Shown here piece by piece: positions 46,943 through 59,184 of a stretch of 64,000 bases of DNA; within the stretch, counting starts at the first letter, position 1; each line of letters begins with the position of its first letter. Made by a program: the position numbers and the translations under genes. Source of the stretch: Chamaecrista fasciculata (Eukaryota; Streptophyta; Magnoliopsida; Fabales; Fabaceae); the NCBI GenBank assembly GCA_003254925.1, contig QANZ01053422.1, positions 1 to 64,000 on the forward strand. The letters are read 5' to 3'. The notes under the pieces were generated by a model that worked only from the letters and a program-made list of their open reading frames with translations, had not been told where the DNA came from and did no database searches.

Positions 46943-49199
46943 TTAAGTCCTCTTTGAAGAAGATGATAACATTTCAAAAAAAGTAGGTCTTGGAGTCGAA
47001 GGGCAACCAATAGATCGAATTAGTTCTTCAACACCCAGTACTTTAAACTTAGGAGGTGAATTTAGAGCAATGTTTTCAACCCGGTGCTCATAAATCTTGC
47101 CTTTCTTGTCAAGTTTATAAGCTGATGTTCCATCAAACCTACCACGACTCTCCCATGGAACTCGAGGGATTCCATGAACAGTCCATCGAACCATAATGAT
47201 GTTGTCAACAGGCTGCCACACACTAATTATGTCCACCCATAAAGCTTTGAAGAATATCTTTCCATGAAATCGCAGTGCCCAGAAGATTGACTTGTAATTC
47301 TCTAGGCCAATAAATGTATTGAGAGGATCTCTAAATACGATGTCATCCCTGTAAAAGGGAAATATAGTAATCAGAAAGCTATATTAGGATTCAAACTGAG
47401 TTTTTCTTAAAATGATTAACGAGTGCAAAATACAAGTCATGATGCATTGTGAAACTAAACATAATTTAAAATAATCAACTATTCACCAAAAATAAGTATA
47501 AGAAATATGTAAGAACTGACGTTTTGCTACCTTCCATGACAAAAAACCAGAAAAGAAAATATGTAAAAGAATGAAACAACAAAGACACAATGATAAGTAA
47601 AGGGCACAAATGATCGTGTCTTTAGTTGCTATGACAATTATGATTAAAGCTCAAAACTATAAGTAATCAATTACATAGCAAGATTTATTGGCATAGCAAT
47701 CTTTACATTGTTCACAACAACTTCAGCCATAGCAATATTAGAAAGCCAACAAGTGAATACACATGAAAACATATCCCAAAACCAATATAGCAGTAAAATG
47801 AGCTCAACTAATATAGTAATTTAGGAAATAACAGCAACATTTTGACAAAGAGTATGAACAGATGATTTTAAAAGCATCAAAAGTAATCACTCGACAACAA
47901 AGTTTACAAAACTTCTGAAATTAGGGACAATTGCTTATTACAGTTTGATCCTTCGTGGTTTAGGACTCCTTAGATATGACCATTAAGTTATTCTTTAAAA
48001 TTTGTTTGATTGCAGTTAGCTCCCTTCTTCTTTACAGTGTCAAAAGTTACTGAGAATGCGTCATTTCTAATTTTGGCATTAAAGTAGAAAAACGCATTTA
48101 TTTTACCACAAATTCAAAGTTTTCAAACTCAAAATGCTACCAAAGCATATTCTTCTTCCATAGTTTCAAACTTATCTTAGATTTTCAGAGTTCCAATTAG
48201 TGTCAACAGTCAAGCACTCATTAATTAGCTACTTATCAGTAAAAATGAAGTTATACCTGTTGAAAAACATATATAAGTGAAACGCTTATCTTTATCAAGA
48301 AACAATCATTTGAGCTTATCTTTATACAGGCTCTCGTAGTTTATTATTGTTTAGGAGTCTTAGTTTAGTTTTGCTTCATCGTTACCTTCAAGAGTTCACC
48401 TTGTAATTAATCTCTATCTCCAAAGTATTTTACAAAACCCATTTACCAAAAAGACAACCAGAGAGAGCTAATTGTTAAGAAAAATAACATAGGGCATACT
48501 AAACTCTAAAGGGCCCTAGCAGCCCTTTATTTTTATTTAATGGCGAATCCGCATATGATCGTCATAAACTCCATTAACCCAGAGAAAATGAAAGAAAGCA
48601 AATAATTGAAAGCGAAAATACATTAAAAATAAACCAGCCCATCAAATTTTAATCCGCATGAGAAGAACAATAAATTAAGGAAGGATAAAACTATCAGATT
48701 CGACGATCCAGTATCTTAATCGCAAGATAGCCGTTCAACAGAACTAAAGACTTTTCCACAAGCATCCAAACAATTAAGCAAACAATAACAGAGTAGTAAA
48801 CATGATAAAAAGACACAAGTATATACAGTCAACTCCAAACCTGTAGATGTCGAAACTAAGTTCTCTGTAAAACAGCTCAGGAAACTCCTCCCTCAAAGTT
48901 CGGATCGCATACCCCATATTCACATAATAATTCTGTTTCTCCTCCTCCTCTTTGCTCGGCCTCGGTCCTCGCTTCACCGGAGCCGAAAACTGACCGTGAG
49001 ACCTCGCAGTCACATTCTGATCCAAATTCGAAACCTCAAAATCTTTCACTCTACAAGAAACCCTTACACCGCCCTTTGACCCAACGACCTTGCGGTTTGA
49101 GTAGGGTTGAAAGATCTGCAGCTTTCCAAAATTAGGGCTCGGATTATAGAAAATTTTGGGGCCAAAGGGCATTTCCGGGGAGTGGACAAGGAGAGCCAT
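46943..49199 (-). CDS. DUF2358 family protein, probably plastid-targeted, 2 exons
   Basis: Exons on the minus strand are 49199-48841 and 47348-46943, giving 254 residues in frame. The start MALLVHSPEMPFGPK is the first ATG; a frame extension to 49232 would need TTG. The first 60 or so residues are low in acidic residues and rich in S/K/R/N, ending near RVSCRVK, as expected for a chloroplast transit peptide. The DUF2358 core is YYVNMGYAIRTLREEFPELF, then FYRELSFDIYRDDIVFRDPLNTF, KSIFWALRFHGKIFF, and WVDIISVWQPVDNIIMVRW with RVPWESRGRFDGTSAYKLD. The family has an NTF2/SnoaL-like alpha+beta cone fold and no assigned activity that I know of. The 1.5-kb intron shows no clear features. The DNA at 49200-49370 is the likely leader and promoter. 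Confidence 0.9.
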
Positions 49200-49560
49200 G
49201 GGAAATACGAGAAATTTTCTTGCCCAAGGCAAAAGGCAACAAAGAAATCAGAGAAAAATGAATCAAACTAGAAAATTAGCCATTTTCCGAGAAAGTGACA
49301 GTGGATTTTCTAGCGAAACTGCGTTTGGGTGGCGTGTAACGAAGAATTGAGAAGAAAGGATTAGAGGAAGAAGATGACATTGGGGCAGACGAAGAGATGT
49401 TTTTGTATGTGGTGGATAATTAGTATTATCGGGTTATTAAACGAGAAAATCTACCATTGGTTGGATTTTCTTTCTACTTTTTGCCCTTCGCTTTCTAGTG
49501 TTTTCTTAAATTCAAATTAAATATCTAATAAAACCTTTCAAATGTTAATTTTTTAGATAA

Positions 49561-49842
49561 TGTTATAAAATATAAGAAATATGAATACTCAAAGAATAGA
49601 GAAAAGTAAGAGGGGAGACTGGTTCTTATCATTCAACTCATTTCATTCAACTCTACATCAACCTAAAGCCTCTATTTATAGGCTAAAGGATCTATAAGGG
49701 AGATGTACCAACTTAATGTACATAATGAAGGGATAAGGTCATATTCATGTACATAGAGAAAGTAAAGGAAAACTCAAACTTCTATGCATAGAGAATACCA
49801 AAAGACAAATGTGGATATTCACAAACATAATTATTTATAACA
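49561..49842 (-). mobile_element. Solo copia-type LTR with perfect 5-bp target duplication
   Basis: The 282-bp segment runs TGTTAT...ATAACA and is flanked on both sides by 'gataa' (49556-49560 and 49843-49847). It is the reverse complement of the LTR at 43390-43671 with about two differences. No internal sequence is present, so recombination between LTRs has removed the body. It lies about 360 bp upstream of the DUF2358 gene start. The rest of 49843-50507 is AT-rich with nothing recognisable beyond the 3' flank of the Der gene. Confidence 0.92.
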
Positions 49843-50507
49843 GATAATACCTTCTATTTAACCCATTTCACACAAATTTTTTTTTACAATCATAAATCTT
49901 AGAATAAATTAATAATTTAATGTCTGAAAGATAATAAATATTTTAAAAGATCAAATTATAAAATTTAATCATGGATATTATTACAATCAATTTGAATTTT
50001 TATCAAGATAATAAATAATTTTAATAATAAATATAGTTTTTTTAACTTCAATTATTCATTATAATAATCCGTAATATTTACCTTAAATTCTATTTTAGTA
50101 CATAATATTTCTTTCACTTCATTTTAGTCCTTATTTACAATCAATTTGATTTGTTTGCCGCGAGTCACATTACAAGTTATCTTCATATCCTTAATCAAAA
50201 CTGGATTTATTTATTTGTTTACTATATGTCTGATCAATCCAAAAAAGCTATCCTTTAAAAATTTCACTAAGTTGCCAGAGAAACATTGTATTAATACGAA
50301 TCAACTAGACAAGAATTTACAGACATATTGTTAAGTCAAGTGTGCGTCACAAACTAACTCATTGGATTGGCTTGGCTTCTCTTAATAATATCAATCATGT
50401 CAAAATCACTCCAGAATTGATAGTAAAATAGAAAATATCTGTTCATCCTAAGCATCTAGCTAGGCACAACTTGTTCTGTCGATGGTAGAATCAGATTGAG
50501 GTCAAAA

Positions 50508-53500
50508 TTATGATTCAACCAAGACACTACTTGTTCTCTTATCAGACAAAACCCTTTCAGCCATTTTGCTAACAGACTTCTTCTTATTCTTGCTACTACG
50601 GCTACTACAACTGCCACTACCGCTACCGCTACCGTCTTTCCTAGCGACGAACCTTTGCATTATCCTTATAGCAATTCCGCCCAAATCAAAGTCCTCCTTC
50701 AAGGATCTTGTTAAGAACCTGATGTCTGTATCAGAGAGCTTAGTCTTGCCGCGCACAAAGGCGACAAATGTAGGCGGCCTTGCCTTCACCTGAGTGAAAT
50801 ACTTTATCTTGGGCTGTGCTGCTTGATCTTTCCAAGAATGCCTGCTCATAACCTGATTGATCAACCCAATCAAAAAATACACTTTAGTTTTGCAGTGATG
50901 TGCAGTAAAGTGGTAACATATAGAATGATTACTCACAAGCAAGTGAGCAACGTTTCAACCACAATGTTTAAGCTATTAAGTCAACACATCTTGTCAACTG
51001 TAAACCTTTTGGACTACCACCAAGTTGGGGGTCCATCCAGCTTAACCAAGAGTCTTAGGTTCGAGACTTGGAACGTAGTTGTATTAAATACTTGGTGGGT
51101 AGCTTTGCTTCCTTGTGGTCTTACTTGGCTTAAATGAGATTAGTATTCATTTATACTGTCAAAATGGATAGGTATGGAATACCCATGATTCATACCAAAA
51201 AAAAAACTTTCGGACTTGAAGCACCTATCTTGTGCTAAAATATCATATAAATATGAATAATCAAGGCAGTTAGGATGGAATTCGTGAATGACCACTTAAT
51301 CATAGAGGCTCTGAACATCATGCTGTGGACTATTTTACCTTAAGCAACCAACGGTTGAGACGAGCTGTAGATAATCTTGAACACCATTTTTGGTACGTAT
51401 CAATGACCTGATGCAAGACAGCCGTCCGTCCCCTTCCCTCCAATGCCGAAGTGAATATGACTGGGATTCCTGTCACCTACTCACAGATGCCAAAAGTCAA
51501 TACAAATCAAAATACAAACTAAAGAATACTATGTTACTCATTCCCCAACCAACTAGTTACCTAGACAATTTAAGTTACTATCAAAGCAATGAAAGTTCAA
51601 TGGCAAGTTACAACTATACTAAAACTATAATTCCGAGTTTGCATGTCATAAACTCATAATTCACCATCTCAGGAAGGAGCAAGACACAGCCATGCATTCC
51701 TTTTGAAGATAAGTAGATACACTATTAAATTTGATTCCCCCAGAAAGAGAAAATTTAGGGTATAATTAAACCTTTTACCCCGTTTCTAAGTAGTTATATT
51801 AGTTCAATCCACCAATTGGTCAAATATGGATATTAGGAAATCACATATGAGATAGTGTCTGGGTGCTTTAAGTGAAGGAAAAAGAAAATGGTGGGGCCAC
51901 AGCTATACTTTAAGTTTCCACTCATTATAACATGTCAGACCTGGGGTATAACTGTCTGAATTTCTAGAGGAACAGCTTCCATAACCTTCTTATAGGATGA
52001 AGATTTATGTTTTCCTCGTAGAAGATCCATCTTGTTTACAATCACAACCAGACCACGTCCCTCTTCCACTGCTCGTCTGGCTATTACTACTTCAGCATGT
52101 TTCATACTTCGTCTTGCATTTGCAATCTGGTCAATAGTTTCAAGCATCAGTCATTTTCCTAGCAGAAAAAAATCACTAGCCTATATATGTCGATAAGAAC
52201 TTTATGCATCACTTTTTATGGTAATGAGCAGGATAACTTCACCAGAGGAGTGAGAAACAATAAGGAAAGTTCTGAATAACATGCAGGTTTCCTTCACCAG
52301 ACACTAGAGCATTAAGAAAAAGAATACACCATACCTCATGTGCACTAGTGAATCTTCAATGAAAAAAGTAATTCAAAGCACAATATGCAAAATCTGAGAA
52401 CCAATTTGCCCTAAATGAGTTAAAAAAATATTTTCATATAAGTGAAAAAGCGTTTTATTAATTAAACAAATGAAATGATATCTAAACACTAGATTTCATA
52501 AAAGTGAAACTTTGCAAGCTAACAATTGTCAGATAATATTACAGTTGTGGCACTAAACATGATACGCTACATACCTCTTCAGCATCAAGTACCAAAGCAA
52601 TAATATGAGCCCTGAGTAGATTTTTCCTTGATTGCATAACACTCAAGGATGCTGGTCCCTTATCCTCTTTTGTCCGCTGCAACCACCCAGCAGTATCGAC
52701 CTGAAAGACAGCAAATCACCAAAAAATTTAAGTGTACAAATATTTTGAAAATGATGTGTATTTAGTACTTTAAACCTGAGGGAAAGAAAGGTAAAAAAAT
52801 ATTTTCAACAACTTGAAGTCAAAATGTGTTTCAATGCTTAGACGTTACAACCATTCTAAGCATCATAATAAACAATAAAAAATATTACAAGAATAACATA
52901 TCAAAGGAATATAAGAGCTTCAAAAAGGTGACCATGATTACTAAACATACTTGTTCATTAGATGTTATGAGTTATGACATTCAATGTTATGAAACCCGGA
53001 CCAAACTAAAAGGTCCGACCGCGACCGAAGAATAAAGGCGGCTCGGTTTGGAGCTTTGGACCATTTAGAAGGTAGGCCTGTTTTGGACTGTCCATAACCG
53101 TCTTGGATCAGGTTGGCCCAGATTGGACCGCGACCCAAAGCGGTTTTTAGAAAAAACCAGTTGAATCACATTATTTTTTAGGGGGAGAAAAACATTTTTA
53201 GGCTTTTATTGTTGGTTTGATGGGCCAAATGCAAAAAAAATTATAAGAGACCAAATATAAAAAAAAAATGTTGCAATCTATTAAAACAAAGAAAAAAAGT
53301 CATCTTTTCCACTTTTCCTAACCTAATTACAATTGTTCATGTTGTGACTTTTGTTTTTTTTTTTATATAGATTTTATGGTAATACTTAATTAATTATAGA
53401 TTATTTGTATTTGAAATAATTATATTTTTTATTTATATATTTATGCATCATTCAATCCAATCACTGGTCCAATTGATTGAACAAATCAACCCGTAACTCA

Positions 53501-55825
53501 AAGGTCTTTCCAATTCACTCAGCGGTCCGGCTTTTAAAACATTGATGACATTATATTTAATTAAAGGGTGTTATGAACTCCAAATTGGTTGAAATAATGA
53601 GAAGTAAAGATGTATATTAGTAAACAAATAATAAAAGAAAAAGCAGTTTGTCCAAATATCATCTAATTTTCTTTTCCAGTGTAGAAGCAACATTCCTACT
53701 TATACATCTGTCTCCAACTGACCACCTCCTCCAACTATACAACACCTCAAACCGAAAAAGCAAAGAGAAGATTAATTAATACATACCAAATAAACGGTTC
53801 TGCCTTGAAATTCAAACTGGGTTCTGATTGAATCTCTTGTCAGACCAGCTTCAGGACCCACAAGAACACGGTCTTCTTGTAACAAGGTATTTAGTAAGGT
53901 TGATTTTCCGACATTGGGGCGTCCAACAATTGCTAGCTGCAATGGAAGCTTACTTTCATCAACCTCAGTGGAACAGCTGTCCTTGCTGTAGCTATTAACC
54001 TGAGTTCCTTCATCTACAATCATTAAAAATTAAATGCACGATAGAAAGAAGTGAGAAGAAGGAAATGCAATGGTGAACTTATACTGATATGTGCAAGCTT
54101 GCATGTTCCTCATGTGTGTTAAGAAGTGATCAACAAATTACAGGTTTAGCAATCCCCTCAAACAAAAAGGAAGTAGCATATTCACATCACATCAGCGACA
54201 AAAGTTTGTCATTTGTACAATCAATAGGCATAGATTTTCTATCATTGGGTGACAAATCTTCTCTAAATTGGGGTTCTCTTACCATTTAAGACTTGAAGCA
54301 TATAATCCTCCAGCACAGGCCTAAGAGACTGATATAAGTCAGGCATACCCAATCCTGTCTCGGCAGATATAGCAATAGGGTCACCAAATCCCAACCGCAA
54401 CATCTCATAAGAAGCTGCCATAAGAGAACCACTAGCATCAAAGAGTGATTCACATTTATTCATCACTACAATGGGTTTGATTTCAGGTGCATGTTTGCGC
54501 AGCCATTTTCCAACTTCCAAATCGAGAGGATGAAGTCCAGCTCTGGTCATAAGAGTCAAAAATAATGCAAATGAAAAATAGAACCAAAATAGAATTAGCA
54601 CTTTAGGTCGAAGAATTGAGATCTAAAATTAGATTAGTAAAATCCACTGAATTATCATACAGAACAAATAAATCAGAAAGTATTCACCAATCCTCCATCC
54701 TTTTCTCCCTCCATACTCTTTTCACACAAGCATAATTGCAGACAAACTTAATTATCCTAAAATAATCCATAAATTTTGTATATTAATTGGTGTGGAAGGG
54801 TTCTATAGCTAATAACTCATCTTGGAAACCAACCTTGCATCTGTCAGGAAGATTGCAAACTGAGACCTTGACAACACATTCGCAGTCATTCCTGCTGTTC
54901 TTTGGAGGATAGACCCAGAAGTTGCTTCTGCTTCTAATCCAGCTGAGTCCAACACTCTAAAACGCAAATCACTCAACTTGGCAACTCCGTCTCGTATGTC
55001 CCGTGTAACATGATCATCTGGTGTATTATATACCAGAGCTTCCCTCCTCCGAATTAAACTGTAAGTTACCATCAAAACAAAAAATTATCAGAGTTGAATG
55101 TTTCCCGCAATGACTTAATTGACAGTAAATTATGCATGCATTGCAAAGCAGAGCTCACCGGTTAAACAAAGCTGACTTCCCTACATTAGGCCGTCCCACA
55201 ATCATGACAGTGGGGAGGCGAGCAATTTCAATTTTAGTAAAATCCAAAGGTTTTTCATATATTTTCTTGATAACTAAATCATCTCCAGAATCAACATCTG
55301 ACTTCTCTGGACAAGCAATTGGTGCACAATCATCATCTAAGTCGACACAAGACTTCTCAAAATGATTTGCAGCCTCAGTAGCAAACCTATCAGATTCAAT
55401 TGAATCATCTCCAGGAAGGGTGCAGAAGCCTCTGTCACCCAGAACCGAACAAGAAGTATGAATAGTTGAAGTAATCAAGCGGCAATCCCGACTGAAATAA
55501 TTTGTTATAATTGCACGGCTTAAAGGTGCTGCTGCAAACCAACAATCTCTCAGCCATCATAATCAGTTTAATCTATTTTTAATCTAAAACACATGCTCTT
55601 GAAATACTCTTGAGAATTATTATCAATCAAACATATCAGAAGGCGTATACAAGAAATTATCCATTACATACCCAAAGCAATTCTGGTACTGAAGGATTGT
55701 CTGTCTCTGCCGGAACTGGAGATTATGCCACACGTGATTTTGTTTAAAGAAGTGCTTCTTCTATTCAATAGGCCAGAACCACTAATCCTCCGAACCAAAA
55801 GGGCTCCCACCAATAAGTGAGTCAT
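50508..55825 (-). CDS. Der/EngA-type double GTPase, organellar, 9 exons
   Basis: Exons on the minus strand are 55825-55672, 55531-55159, 55058-54834, 54542-54283, 54013-53787, 52700-52575, 52126-51941, 51476-51339 and 50852-50508, totalling 677 residues in frame. The N-terminus ([16 protein letters not shown]...) is arginine- and serine-rich without acidic residues, suggesting mitochondrial or plastid import. G domain 1 has [12 protein letters not shown] and NKCE. An acidic linker follows. G domain 2 has GRPNVGKS, a threonine in GLTRDS, DTAG and NKMD. The C-terminal KH-like domain ([20 protein letters not shown]...GGIAIRI) completes the Der architecture, with a lysine/serine-rich tail. Bacterial Der acts in large ribosomal subunit assembly, and plant homologues are needed for organellar ribosomes. 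The extra length over bacteria (about 490) is the targeting region, linker and tail. Confidence 0.93.
51016..51206 (+). mobile_element. SINE in a Der intron, with target duplication and poly-A tail
   Basis: A B box 'ggttcgagact' lies at about 51058-51068, within a tRNA-like head. The element ends in ten A residues. Flanking direct repeats are 'cttttggact' (51006-51015) and 'ctttcggact' (51207-51216), nine of ten identical, as expected for LINE-mediated SINE insertion. It lies between the last two exons of the Der gene, antisense to it. Confidence 0.75.
52982..53544. mobile_element. hAT-like MITE with 8-bp target duplication
   Basis: Ends are 'caatgttatgaaacccggacc' -like on the left and, inverted, 'caatgttttaaaagccggacc' -like on the right. 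The octamer 'atgacatt' occurs directly outside on both sides (52974-52981 and 53545-53552). An 8-bp duplication is typical of hAT transposons. The 563-bp interior is non-coding. It sits in intron 5 of the Der gene. Confidence 0.78.
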
Positions 55826-56357
55826 ACCAACCAAAGATCAGATATCAGCTTTTACGTCGATAAATGATCAACCCATCAAGCGCTTCTGCCCGACTAACAT
55901 ACTGAACTTAATTTGCTAAATACCCAACAAAACAACACCAGAAAACAACGTTAAGATTCAATTTAACTTCCAAATTCAAGCATACCGCAGATGAAGCCAG
56001 AACCAAAGAGGGAAAAAAAATGTCTAGCGAGCACGAGAACAAGCACCCATATAGAACAGAGAACCCAATGCACTACAAAATTGCAGAGCTAAAAGTGTGA
56101 TCGCTAAAGAAAGTTCTCTTGGGCATTATATCAAACAAGTGGTGTTATAAAATAGAATCATCGAAAAGCTAACGAAGCAAATGTTGTTAACTGAGAAAGG
56201 CAGCACGAGGAAGAAAGGCGAATGTTTGACGACGTACATGGAGTTCATTTCTGAGTCGGCTTCTTCAATCTTCTGTGAAGTTCCTCGAGAGCTAACTCTG
56301 TGCCCTTGCGGCTTTGCCTTGTGCTGCGCGAACACTGTCATATATTTAGTTTCGGCG

Positions 56358-56612
56358 AAAGTGTAAATTTGGTCCCATATCTTTTTCTCTGTTTCCAATT
56401 TAGCCCTATATTTTTCTTTTATTGCATTTTTTGTTATATATCTTTAGGTCAGGTTCCAATTTGGTCTCACATCTTTTTCTATTGTAGACTTGGTCTCGTA
56501 TCTTTGGGCCAATTGCAGAATTTGTCCTATATCTTTGGGTCTGGTGCAAAAGTAGTCTCATATCTTTACAAAATTATCAATAGCAAAATATATGAGATAA
56601 AATTTACACTAT
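56358..56612. repeat. Decayed Mutator-like MITE upstream of Der
   Basis: 'aaagtgtaaatttggtccc' at the left, several 'ttggtctcatatcttt' blocks, and an inverted 'aaaatttacact' at the right mark this as the same family as 20001-20409, with most of the right arm deleted. It lies about 530 bp upstream of the Der ATG. The interval 55826-56357 holds the Der leader and promoter. Confidence 0.6.
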
Positions 56613-56682
56613 TACCTTTATTTTCAAATACCTTCTCACAATGTCCAATTTGAAAGTAAATAACTAGTATTTGGACCATAGT

Positions 56683-56800
56683 GCAAAAAATCGGACCGGC
56701 AATTAACCTGGCGAAGGGCTCGAGTCACTGGTTCAATGGTTCAACCGCTGGGTCACTGGTTCAACCGGTTAAGCCGGTTTACTTAAAAAATATATTTTCA
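56683..56800. repeat. GGTTCAACCGG-type repeat fragment
   Basis: Repeated 'ggttcaac-ggt' and 'gggtcactggttcaac' blocks with 'ggaccggcaatt' at one edge resemble the internal and terminal motifs of the hAT-like element at 52982-53544. I take it as a decayed relative, with unclear ends. Confidence 0.4.
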
Positions 56801-56990
56801 AATATACATATTCATCAAATACACATTAATATCTTACAATAATTTAAATATAAAGTAAAATTTAAACATAATCATAGGTCCATCACATATAATAAGTGGT
56901 AAATATTTAAGTCACACTACATAAAACTTAAATTTAAAACATAACCACATCAAACAAGTCTTGAAACTAAAAAATAATTGTAATACATCA

Positions 56991-57560
56991 CTATTTGGGC
57001 GTACGCCTAAGTAGCCCTCGAACCGGGCCCCTTCTCCCCTCCAAACCTGTCAAGGCGCACTTGAGTCATTCGAGTGCCCTCCGAACATTAGAGGCGGCCG
57101 TTCTTCACCCTGGGTCACAGCGCGCGCCTCCAGACTAACACGCAGTCACCCACGACTGCCGTGTCCCGCAAACTTCGCTGAGGGAGATCGTGGGTCACGA
57201 CCTTAGTCACACCCACGTTCTCTAGTCTCCTGGCGCCCGCCAAGCGAGACGACACGCAATCACCCACGATTGCCTTGCTCTGCAAATCTCGATCTCCACC
57301 ACCTCCGCTGGTGGAGATCGTGTCTGGCTACGTGGTGCGCCCCGCGCGCTGACCACCTCTCTCCCCCTGCTCTATAAATAGAGCTCAACTCAGCAGTTTA
57401 AGGTTAGCTACTCTTTGCCTCTCAGAATTCTCTCACTCTCATATCTCTCACTTAGTAACTTGAGCGTCGGAGTATTCTTCGCAGAGCCCTCCTATGAAGC
57501 TCTTGCAGATACTTGGACGGTTATTTGCTCTCGCAGCCTACATCTGTTGAACTAGGTAAG
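56991..57560 (+). other. GC-rich island, possibly a retrotransposon LTR or orphan promoter
   Basis: This stretch is strikingly GC-rich in an AT-rich setting. It has a TATA-like 'ctctataaatagagctc' at about 57370, followed about 90 bases later by 'acttgagcgtcggagtattc', a string I know from the LTRs of some plant Ty3/gypsy elements. Two related blocks repeat inside ('acgcagtcacccacgactgcc' near 57142 and 'acgcaatcacccacgattgcc' near 57253). There is no partner LTR or clear target duplication, so solo LTR is only the leading guess. Confidence 0.5.
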
Positions 57561-59184
57561 TGCAACCCATTTTCTAGTTTATCAAATTGTATTAAACAAG
57601 CTACAAATTGAAAAACATATAATAGCTAATTTAATTTAATGGTCCTACTTCCCAAAAGAATTACAATAAATTATTTAGAATGCACTATGTTACATCTGAG
57701 AATGAAAGTAAATAAAAGAGATTGAGTGATTTTTGCCTTTTTCGGTTAGAATGAAAAAAAAATCTCATAAAATTTAGTTCCTTTACAAAAAAAAATGAGA
57801 TTATTCTATATTTTAACTTAATTTTTATATAGTATAAGATATTTGATAGTATTTGAAGTATAAAAGAAAAATAAAAATTGTATTTTTTTCATCAATGTAA
57901 ACAAAATTAAATATGTGAGTAACTTATAATCTCTTTTATGAAATGCAAATTCATGTTATGCACATAAAATACTTAAATTTCTCTATAATAATATATGATC
58001 TTATGTGTGTCCTTCCTTTTATTATAGAATTTTTTTTATTATAGAAATTTCCAACCTAGAGAGTTTTGCAAAAACATCTTTTTGATTTTTTAAATTTTAT
58101 ATTAACTTCTAATTTTGTCTTCATTCTTTTTTTATAGTTAATTTTATTTTTAATATTTTATATTTTAGTTAATTTTATCTTTATTTTTATTTTAATTAAA
58201 TATTAACAACGAATTTTATGTGATTGATAATATGTAATATAAAAAAGATAGAAAAAAAAATCTAAATTTTAACTCATTAAAAAATAAGATGAAATCATTA
58301 ATTTATTGAAAAAAATTATCTAAAAATAAAAATGATTAAAAATTAAAATATTAAAGACAAAATTAATAAAAGAATAATGAGAATAAAATTAATAATTAGT
58401 GTAAAATTTTGAGAGTGCCTACTTTAAAATGCAAATCATAATATTGCAAATTAAAGTTGCTCAGTCTGTGACTATTACTTTGTCAAGTATTCATTCCCTT
58501 CCTTGTTTGACTTATGTGAAAAGAGAATCTTCAATGAATATACAATACAAAAAAAATTGAATTATTTAAGATTCTACAAATTACTAATAATTAATATTAA
58601 TTAACTTTTTTATAATTTTTACCTTTAGGCTTTTTTTTTTATGGAAGCCTTTAGCTTTATAATTAGTAATTACTAATTACAGATTATTAAAAATTAATTA
58701 TGAACAAATGAGGTCGTACAGAAACCAAAGCAAGGTGCTCTCTCTTACTATTAATTTCTCTCTTCTGACCTCGCTTCCCTTTCCTTCTCTCAAGTCTCAA
58801 AGTCATAAAAGTCTCAACCCAATCTTTTAAATCCTATATATTTATGTCACTCCATTGTTTGTTTTTCATTTTCAACCACTCCTCTCTCTGCTCACTTTCT
58901 CTAGATTCAATTTTCCATAGAAAGAAGGCCCTTTTCCCCCAAATCTGTACTAAATTGATCTAGTAAAGATGCGAAACAAAACCCTAGGCATAACGATATA
59001 AAACCTTAGCTTTCTTGTTTGATTGATTGATTTCACTTTGTTGCTTCACTACTGTCTTCTCGGTTTCTGGACTGGAAGGAGCATTTTTTGTACTCGTTTT
59101 CTGGAATTTGAACTGGGATTATCGGGTGGGTAATGTATTAGAGTTGAATTCGGAAACTTGTAGGGTACTCTGTTCTAAGTGACA
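57561..59184. other. Intergenic AT-rich DNA and Alfin-like gene leader
   Basis: No genes or clear transposons are seen at 57561-58700. The stretch from about 58740 to 59184, with CT-rich blocks and 'ttgattgattgatttcac', looks like promoter and 5' UTR of the Alfin-like gene. The Der and Alfin-like genes are divergent across this 3.4-kb gap. Confidence 0.45.

Noticed and set aside
49200-49232. N-terminal extension of the DUF2358 protein (PWARKFLVFP)
   Set aside because: The extension would have to start at TTG. The first ATG at 49199 gives a normal transit-peptide-like start.
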